64,000 bases of DNA from Paenibacillus sp. FSL R5-0912. Its GTDB lineage: Bacteria; Bacillota; Bacilli; Paenibacillales; Paenibacillaceae. The stretch is taken from positions 4,898,001 through 4,962,000 of the forward strand of contig NZ_CP009282.1 in assembly GCF_000758605.1 (NCBI RefSeq), given 5' to 3'. Position 1 is the stretch's first letter, and every line of letters begins with the position of its first letter. Made by a program: the position numbers and the translations under genes. The notes below the pieces were generated by a model that had not been told where the DNA came from, did no database searches, and saw only the letters and a list, made by a program, of their open reading frames with translations. Shown here in pieces: positions 59,676 to 64,000 of this stretch.

Positions 59676-60764
59676 TTACTTAAGCAGCAGCTTCGGTACG
59701 GCCGCTTCACTTCCCCAGGGCGTCATCATAACCACCGGCCCTTCGGCACCTTCACCGAGTCTGATCATACCCAGATGCAGCATCATCCGCAGAATACGTT
59801 GTTCGAGTATGGCGCCGGCATCATCATAATAGAACGGCTTAATCAGCCAGCCCAACCCTTCGGATAGCGAAGCCACGGTAACCCATCTGCTTGCACTAAG
59901 ACTGATCCAATAGACTAGCGATGGCAGGTTAGGAATTGCGCCTTTATACAGTCTTAACCAAAAGGAGAATAACTGCATCAGCTTTTCCGATTTCCCTTCC
60001 TCCAGGAATTGCTCCCCTGACGTTGTGAGCTTCAGACGGTAGCCCTCTTCCGAGATCCAGCGGCGGTGGCGGGCATAATCATACAGCAGGGCAAATCTCG
60101 GCGGATAGTGCTCACAGGCCCTTCCGTAGCCGAATCTCCACCCGCCTTTGCCCAGCAGGGGCTCAGCAATTTGTAAGGCATTCATCACTCCCTGCTGATT
60201 GCGTTTATACAGCGCCCCCTCCTGCCCAAGTTCAGGCTCGTTATCCTTAACATAGCGCAGGAAGAGCAGCAGATCGCCCGCCAGCAGATCGCCCTCGCCC
60301 CGGTACATTGCCGGTTCAGGACTTGGAGTAATCCCTTCCTTCAGGTGCTCCCCCATCCTGTCGCGGAAGCGGATCTTCAGATCCAGCGGGACCTGAAACA
60401 GATACCTGCTCTGCTGCGATGCACCGGTAAAGAGCCAGCCGCCATTTTTGAACCTGCTGACCATATCGCGATAGCTGCCGCCTTTACCGGAGGGTGTGTC
60501 AAAACATGCCTGCCTTGCGGCGGCAAGAAGATCTTCCAGACTGAAGTGGCTGCGCTCATCAAATAGCAAAGTGTTCAGGAACCGCAGTTCCTCCGGAGTA
60601 CAGCCCCGGATATGAGACTCCATAAACTCACGGCTGCCCAAGGTAATGAGAATACTCTGAATCAAATCATGTTTGGAATTCCGTTTGCACTCACATTCAT
60701 AGCGTCCCGCAATGGCGGTAAGCTGACCAATGTCTGCGTAAGTGAGCATATCCGCCAGATTCAT
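59676..60764 (-). CDS. Unknown protein with helicase-accessory-like winged-helix segments
   Basis: 362 residues, soluble, mixed helix. It begins MNLADMLTYADIGQLTAIAGRYECECKRNSKHDLIQSIL, a pattern that recalls SAP/HeH-type or XPB N-terminal-like accessory regions, and has later parts resembling winged helices (YARHRRWISEEGYRLKLTTSGEQFLEEGKSEKL). No ATPase motif. No reliable family name; the helicase-accessory idea is a weak analogy. It sits 11 bp upstream of the gamma-CA gene and is likely co-transcribed. Confidence 0.65.
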   Translation of the reverse strand: MNLADMLTYADIGQLTAIAGRYECECKRNSKHDLIQSILITLGSREFMESHIRGCTPEELRFLNTLLFDERSHFSLEDLLAAARQACFDTPSGKGGSYRDMVSRFKNGGWLFTGASQQSRYLFQVPLDLKIRFRDRMGEHLKEGITPSPEPAMYRGEGDLLAGDLLLFLRYVKDNEPELGQEGALYKRNQQGVMNALQIAEPLLGKGGWRFGYGRACEHYPPRFALLYDYARHRRWISEEGYRLKLTTSGEQFLEEGKSEKLMQLFSFWLRLYKGAIPNLPSLVYWISLSASRWVTVASLSEGLGWLIKPFYYDDAGAILEQRILRMMLHLGMIRLGEGAEGPVVMMTPWGSEAAVPKLLLK

Positions 60765-60830
60765 CTTTTATCGCCTCACCGTTTTACTACCATTATGGGA
60801 AATATAGCCCTTTTTATTCCTTATTACTCA

Positions 60831-60856
60831 AAAAAAATAACCCGAGGGCCGGGTTA
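60831..60856 (-). terminator. Intrinsic terminator overlapping the phosphatase stop
   Basis: AACCCG and CGGGTT arms with loop AGGGC; T8 follows on the minus strand. The stop codon of the phosphatase gene is in the outer stem. Confidence 0.85.
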
Positions 60857-61441
60857 ACGCTGATTCTGCAAGATATGACGGGTACAGTTGTACAATACCG
60901 GATTCCATTCCTGCTCGATTTTCTCCAAAATCGTCAGGGAGAGGTTACCGAGACGTTCAGAATACTTGTCTTTATATAATGCGGTGTACAGTTGTGCAAG
61001 AAACCCTCCATGAGAGATGACCAGTACATTCTGATCCGGATAACGGGCCGAGAGATCCTCAAGAAAAGCAAGCCCGCGTACCTGAAGCGCCGCATCGCTC
61101 TCCTGCCCCAATGTTAACTGATTCCAATCCTTACCCCATTTAGCTTCACGGGCTGCAGCCGTCATTCCTTCTACCTGGCCATAAGCGCGCTCGCGGATCC
61201 GATGATCAGGTTCCAGCAAAGGAATTCCCAGCTTAGCGGCAACGATCTTTCCTGTCTCAGCTGCGCGGGAAAGACTGCTCGTAATGCAATAGTCCCAGTG
61301 GTAGGGCTCCTGCAGAAGCCGGTCACCCAGCATCTCAGCCTGCCTGCGGCCTTCGTCGTTAAGCGGAATGTCACTTTGTCCCTGAATCTTACCTTCCGCG
61401 TTCCAATCCGTCAGCCCGTGGCGTATTAAGCCGATCAGCAT
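60854..61441 (-). CDS. Histidine phosphatase family protein (phosphoglycerate-mutase-like)
   Basis: 195 residues. Catalytic LIGLIRHGLTDWNAEGKIQGQSDIPLNDEGRRQAE (RHG, His 9) and the second His in NVLVISHGGFLAQLYTAL (near 148); the acid residue is in IRERAYGQVEGMT. Members include PhoE-type broad phosphatases, CobC and true mutases; the length and RERAYGQVEG favour a phosphatase. AAAGGTGAT lies before the ATG. Single-gene transcript by appearance. Confidence 0.93.
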   Translation of the reverse strand: MLIGLIRHGLTDWNAEGKIQGQSDIPLNDEGRRQAEMLGDRLLQEPYHWDYCITSSLSRAAETGKIVAAKLGIPLLEPDHRIRERAYGQVEGMTAAAREAKWGKDWNQLTLGQESDAALQVRGLAFLEDLSARYPDQNVLVISHGGFLAQLYTALYKDKYSERLGNLSLTILEKIEQEWNPVLYNCTRHILQNQR

Positions 61442-61561
61442 TGCCTATCACCTTTCCCTTCCATTTATGTTTGCTTAATAATGTAACACGAATGAAAACA
61501 AATGTCTTCTTTTTTAACAAAATTACAGGTCTATTCCTCACTTGAAGCTCATATCCGGATA

Positions 61562-61600
61562 CGAAAAAGCCCTCTTCACTATTTAAGTAAAGGGGCTTTC
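61562..61600 (-). terminator. Intrinsic terminator of the sigma/anti-sigma operon
   Basis: AAAGCCC(T)CTT with AAGGGGCTTT arms, loop of about 16, T5 after it on the minus strand; it begins at the stop codon of the anti-sigma gene. Confidence 0.8.
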
Positions 61601-62189
61601 ATTGTCTGCGGTAACGGTTCAGGCGCACCAGCAGGAATATAGACAACCCGACACCCAGCGTCGATAACACCATCCAGTATTGCGGGTGGGAGGGGCCCAT
61701 ATTGGCAACAAGCGGTTCAATAATACCGCCTTCTGACTCGACCGGATAAGAAGATGACCAATCCAATGTCAGTCCTGCCACACCTGTTTCTACAATTCCG
61801 CTCTGGGCTGCAGTAGTATTCGAGGGTGTTTTGAACATGGTGAAATATAAAAAGCTGGAGATAAACACTGCCAGAAAACAGGCAATCCACAGGCTCAGCC
61901 TACGGCGGAAAACAGCGGAGCTGCCCGCAGACTTACCGTCCCCAGGCATAAGCCAGGGACTTTCCAGATAGATCCGCTCCATAACCTTAAGGTTAATCGC
62001 TTCTGCACGTTCATCACTGACTTCAAACCTTGAGTCCTGCATAAGCTCACTTGTCTCCTGCCACAACGCCCATTCGGCACTGCAATAGGAACAAGCCGCG
62101 ATATGTTTCTCAAGTCTAATCCGTCTGGGATCTGTGGGGGGAGCGTCCCACAAGAGCGGAATGGAATCCTGCGCTTCCCTGCAATTCAT
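61599..62189 (-). CDS. Zinc-finger anti-sigma factor (membrane)
   Basis: 196 residues. N-terminal ZAS/zf-HC2 motif (MNCREAQDSIPLLWDAPPTDPRRIRLEKHIAACSYCSAEW: Cys 3, His-x3-C-x2-C). One clear membrane helix (LWIACFLAVFISSFLYFTMF, about 102-121), an external loop, and a second helix at the C-terminus (MVLSTLGVGLSIFLLVRL). Follows the sigma gene by 5 bp; it should hold the ECF sigma inactive until an envelope signal. Confidence 0.9.
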   Translation of the reverse strand: MNCREAQDSIPLLWDAPPTDPRRIRLEKHIAACSYCSAEWALWQETSELMQDSRFEVSDERAEAINLKVMERIYLESPWLMPGDGKSAGSSAVFRRRLSLWIACFLAVFISSFLYFTMFKTPSNTTAAQSGIVETGVAGLTLDWSSSYPVESEGGIIEPLVANMGPSHPQYWMVLSTLGVGLSIFLLVRLNRYRRQ

Positions 62190-62194
62190 TGGCC

Positions 62195-62782
62195 TTACAC
62201 CCTCTCAGCCTGCTCTTCAAATTCAGGCTCATAGAAATAGGATTCGAGCTGGAGCTTCACACTGCTCCTGGCGCGGAACAATAGTGATTTCACGGAGCTG
62301 ACACTCTGATCCAGAATCACTGCAATTTCCTGATAATCCATCTGATCATATTCACGCAGAATGAGCGCAGAACGCTGCTTCTCCGGGAGATTGTTAATGG
62401 CTTCACGGACCAGATTCATCCGTTCTTTACGTAATGCCGCCTGTTCCGGGGCAACGTCAAGCGGTGCCACAGGAGTATAACCGCTCTCTTCAAGCGATAC
62501 ATTTCCGGCACGGTTCTTGCGCAGCTCACTCAGCACCGTATTACGGGCAATAGTGTACAGCCAAGTAGAGAAAGAAGCATCCACTTCACGGAACGAATGA
62601 AGACTCCGGAAAGCCTTGTAGAAGGTCTCAGAACAAAGGTCTTCGGCAATCAGCTCCATATGGGAGTTCTTAAGCATATGATACACAAACGCCAATATTT
62701 TGCGTTGATAACGTCGCATCAATTCCGAGTATAATTCTGTATCTCCTTGCTTGATAAGCTGGATCAACTGGGAATCCGTCAT
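62195..62782 (-). CDS. ECF-type RNA polymerase sigma factor
   Basis: 195 residues. Region 2 (ELYSELMRRYQRKILAFVYHMLKNSHMELIAEDLCSETFYKAFRSLHSFREVDASFSTWLYTIARNTVLSELRK) and region 4 (INNLPEKQRSALILREYDQMDYQEIAVILDQSVSSVKSLLFRARSSVKLQL). The 19-residue stretch after region 2 (AGNVSLEESGYTPVAPLDV) is the usual linker. GAGGAGG lies 13 bases before the ATG. Its upstream region carries an ECF-type site like those before the two amidase genes, implying autoregulation and a cell-wall regulon. It is not identifiable as a specific B. subtilis sigma from sequence alone. Confidence 0.93.
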   Translation of the reverse strand: MTDSQLIQLIKQGDTELYSELMRRYQRKILAFVYHMLKNSHMELIAEDLCSETFYKAFRSLHSFREVDASFSTWLYTIARNTVLSELRKNRAGNVSLEESGYTPVAPLDVAPEQAALRKERMNLVREAINNLPEKQRSALILREYDQMDYQEIAVILDQSVSSVKSLLFRARSSVKLQLESYFYEPEFEEQAERV

Positions 62783-62837
62783 GGTGAGTTCGGCCCTCCT
62801 CGCCCTTGCACGATTAATCCCGTCCGGTCCGTACCTA

Positions 62838-62866
62838 CTTATACCGGTCAGGTAAGAAAAAGTTGC
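62838..62866 (-). promoter_or_regulatory. ECF-type promoter before the sigma gene
   Basis: On the minus strand GCAACTTTT (same nine bases as before both amidases), 12-bp gap, GGTATAAG in place of CGTC(T/A)-AA. Distance to the sigma start about 55 bp. Confidence 0.65.
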
Positions 62867-63146
62867 GGCATTGCTACAAATTCGTACAAATAAATGAAAT
62901 ACTTCCTATGTATATTCAACCAGCCGTTAATTAAGGCATACTGTATGTAAATACAGAAAGAAATTCGCATCTTTACAAATTTCTAATACTGTTCAGATAG
63001 GCATATGGCTCCCTATACTTGGAAGAAATCTATAAACATACTTAACCCAGTATAGCATACATTCTAACAGGATGACATTAATAGACTTTTAGATTCAGCG
63101 GGAAGTCGAATATTGAAAGCGGTATTATTAATGTTTGAGAAAGGGG

Positions 63147-63175
63147 TTGACAGAATGTAACCGTATACATATAAT
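63147..63175 (+). promoter_or_regulatory. Consensus sigma-A promoter of a predicted small RNA
   Basis: TTGACA (63147-63152), exactly 17 bp, TATAAT (63170-63175): a perfect match to the vegetative consensus. Transcription would start near 63182. Confidence 0.85.
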
Positions 63176-63181
63176 AAAAGT

Positions 63182-63270
63182 ACAGTATGGTTTCTCTCCA
63201 CTCCTATCCAAACACTGCACGGTTCCAATACATTGTGAACTGTAACCGCTTATTATGTAAGCGGTCTTTT
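63182..63270 (+). ncRNA. Predicted small non-coding RNA
   Basis: Between a perfect promoter and the terminator ACCGCTTA-TTATG-TAAGCGGT plus T7 (about 63244-63270) lies about 88 nt. No ribosome site is present and the only ATG runs through the terminator, so it is unlikely to encode a peptide. The 5' half has a pyrimidine-rich single-stranded stretch (TTTCTCTCCACTCCTATCC) that could pair with purine-rich ribosome sites, as RoxS/RsaE-type RNAs do. No known RNA family is recognised. Confidence 0.7.
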
Positions 63271-63439
63271 TTTGTCCATTTTTACGAACAATTGGATAAT
63301 TTATAGGCGCATTATACTCCCCTAACCTAATCATCCGAAACGCAGTCCGTAACGACACAGATACGCTCCGCGAAATCTTCCGCTCTGCGTCATTGACCGT
63401 TGAGAGTGACCGCAACCTTTCATAACCTGCCCGTCAGTG

Positions 63440-63590
63440 AGGCGACTGAGAATCCGTTATTTGAGTAAAATCAGCGAATTTGCCGGTTAATCGGACTCAG
63501 AATCGCTTAATTGACCTGAAAAGTGTATTACAGTATATTTTAGGAATATAGGAATCTCAGTCCGTTTCAGGATATATGGATCTGGGGAGG
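63440..63590. repeat. Period-50 intergenic repeats (second locus)
   Basis: GACTGAGAATCCGTTATTTGA (starts 63444; core GACTGAG) and GACTCAGAATCGCTTAATTG (starts 63494) lie 50 bp apart; GAATCTCAGTCCGTTTCAG follows at about 63552 in the reverse sense. The same core and period occur at 36.37-36.56 kb. The stretch 63271-63440 shows no gene. Confidence 0.7.
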
Positions 63591-63629
63591 GGTGGCTGGC
63601 CTGACAGTTTGCTATCAAGTGGAAACGGC

Positions 63630-63656
63630 TATGCCGTCCTTTAAAGGACGGTGCTT
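63630..63656. other. Strong hairpin of unknown origin
   Basis: GCCGTCCTTT-AAAGGACGG(T)GC with flanking CTAT and TTTT. It lacks a long T-run and follows no gene on the plus strand. It could be the end of a decayed mobile element or a structural repeat. Confidence 0.5.
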
Positions 63657-63711
63657 TTCAGCGAGAAATAGAAGGACAAGTAATCATGCGCAGCAAATAA
63701 ATTCTTACATT

Positions 63712-63740
63712 AAAAAAAGCCGGGGAACCACTCCCCGGCT
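63712..63740 (-). terminator. Intrinsic terminator after tyrA
   Basis: AGCCGGGGA/TCCCCGGCT stem (63718-63740), 5-base loop, T7 on the minus strand; 6 bp after the tyrA stop. Confidence 0.93.
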
Positions 63741-63745
63741 CTTCG

Positions 63746-64000
63746 CTACACATATACCGTATAATCATTCTGCTGCAATACAACCTTGGCCCGCTCCATA
63801 TCATGCTCCTGGCGGAACGACAGGCGCATGATCCCGGGAACATCCTCCCGGCTCTCAATAATCTGCACGTTGCTAAGGTTGATGCCCTGGTCGCCAAGCT
63901 CTGTGGTGATGCGTCCGATAATCCCGGGATGATCGGGGACATCAATATGAAGGTCGAACAACGGGACAATCATTCCTTTGCGGCGCTCAGGCAACTGGCT
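63746..64000 (-). CDS. tyrA: Prephenate dehydrogenase, C-terminal ACT domain (partial)
   Basis: The last 84 codons of a gene that enters from the right edge. It reads SQLPERRKGMIVPLFDLHID, then an ACT domain: VPDHPGIIGRITTELGDQGINLSNVQIIESREDVPGIMRLSF. The LPxRKKG linker plus ACT domain is the C-terminal end of Bacillus-type TyrA, where tyrosine acts as allosteric inhibitor. Gene order (tyrA upstream of the ypiB-ypiF-qcr block) agrees with B. subtilis. An in-frame TTG at 63994 is the Leu of the linker, not a start. Confidence 0.85.
   Translation of the reverse strand, partial: SQLPERRKGMIVPLFDLHIDVPDHPGIIGRITTELGDQGINLSNVQIIESREDVPGIMRLSFRQEHDMERAKVVLQQNDYTVYV

Noticed and set aside
63128-63415. 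95-codon open frame on the minus strand
   Set aside because: No ribosome site, unlikely composition, and it runs antisense through the predicted sRNA promoter and terminator.

Overview
The window is a chromosomal segment of a low-GC Gram-positive spore former, most likely Paenibacillus or a close relative. Indicators are the YesM/YesN two-component pair, S-layer homology (SLH) and copper-amine-oxidase-N/AMIN amidases, a bacillithiol pathway, a T-box leader, strong AGGAGG ribosome sites, and gene order that follows Bacillus subtilis. From about 40.3 to 64 kb the minus strand reads tyrA - ECF sigma/anti-sigma - phosphatase - unknown - gamma-CA - IDEAL - ypiF - qcrABC - ypjA - ypjB - (ypjC inverted) - ypjD - TPR - dapB - mgsA - bshB1 - bshA - cca - birA - panBCD - TPR - dinG. 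This is the B. subtilis tyrA-to-dinG block with local insertions and losses. A second remnant (ypmB, asnS, dnaD, nth) is scattered over 12-38 kb. No rRNA, tRNA, prophage, IS transposase or CRISPR array was seen.

Layout. 0-5 kb: sugar uptake and sensing (MglB-like binding protein, an accessory binding protein, YesM/YesN). 5-11 kb: period-51 repeats, GNAT, PurT and a double dynamin. 11.3-13.4 kb: PadR/DUF2812, a small conserved protein and endonuclease III. 13.6-20.5 kb: cell-envelope genes (SLH protein, GerMN lipoprotein, two paralogous amidases). 20.6-24.4 kb: leuCD, an unknown gene and a LysR regulator. 24.8-28.6 kb: proline synthesis (T-box-proB-proA-proC). 28.6-35.9 kb: AAC(3)-like protein, dnaD, asnS, ackA, hbd and an FtsH-like protease with a membrane partner. 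36-40 kb: period-50 repeats, nucleotidyltransferase, ypmB, mtaD and rex. 40.3-58.9 kb: the conserved block above. 59-64 kb: gamma-CA, unknown gene, phosphatase, ECF sigma/anti-sigma, a predicted sRNA and the 3' end of tyrA. Nearly all genes lie on the minus strand. Exceptions are padR-DUF2812, lysR, proBAC, the YitT gene and the predicted sRNA.

Regulatory links visible inside the window. (1) An ECF-type promoter, GCAACTTTT-N12-CGTC(T/A)-rich, stands before each of the two amidase genes, and a close variant stands before the ECF sigma/anti-sigma operon 42 kb away. This suggests an autoregulated cell-wall regulon. (2) The LysR gene and leuC share an interrupted palindrome CTATAGG-N4-AC-Y-TATA. 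The leuC copy is centred near -65 of a good promoter, so LysR probably activates leuCD. (3) A T-box with a probable proline specifier controls proBA(C). (4) panBCD has a structured leader of about 250 nt ending in an intrinsic terminator, a candidate attenuator. (5) A perfect TTGACA-N17-TATAAT promoter followed about 70 bp later by a terminator predicts a short non-coding RNA near 63.2 kb. (6) A repeated leader of about 85-90 nt ending in ACTTTTAGG(A/G)GG sits just before proA, proC, rex and qcrC and supplies their ribosome sites. The leader family, the period-50 repeats, the sRNA, the panB leader, the LysR box and the ECF regulon are the most promising less-described items.
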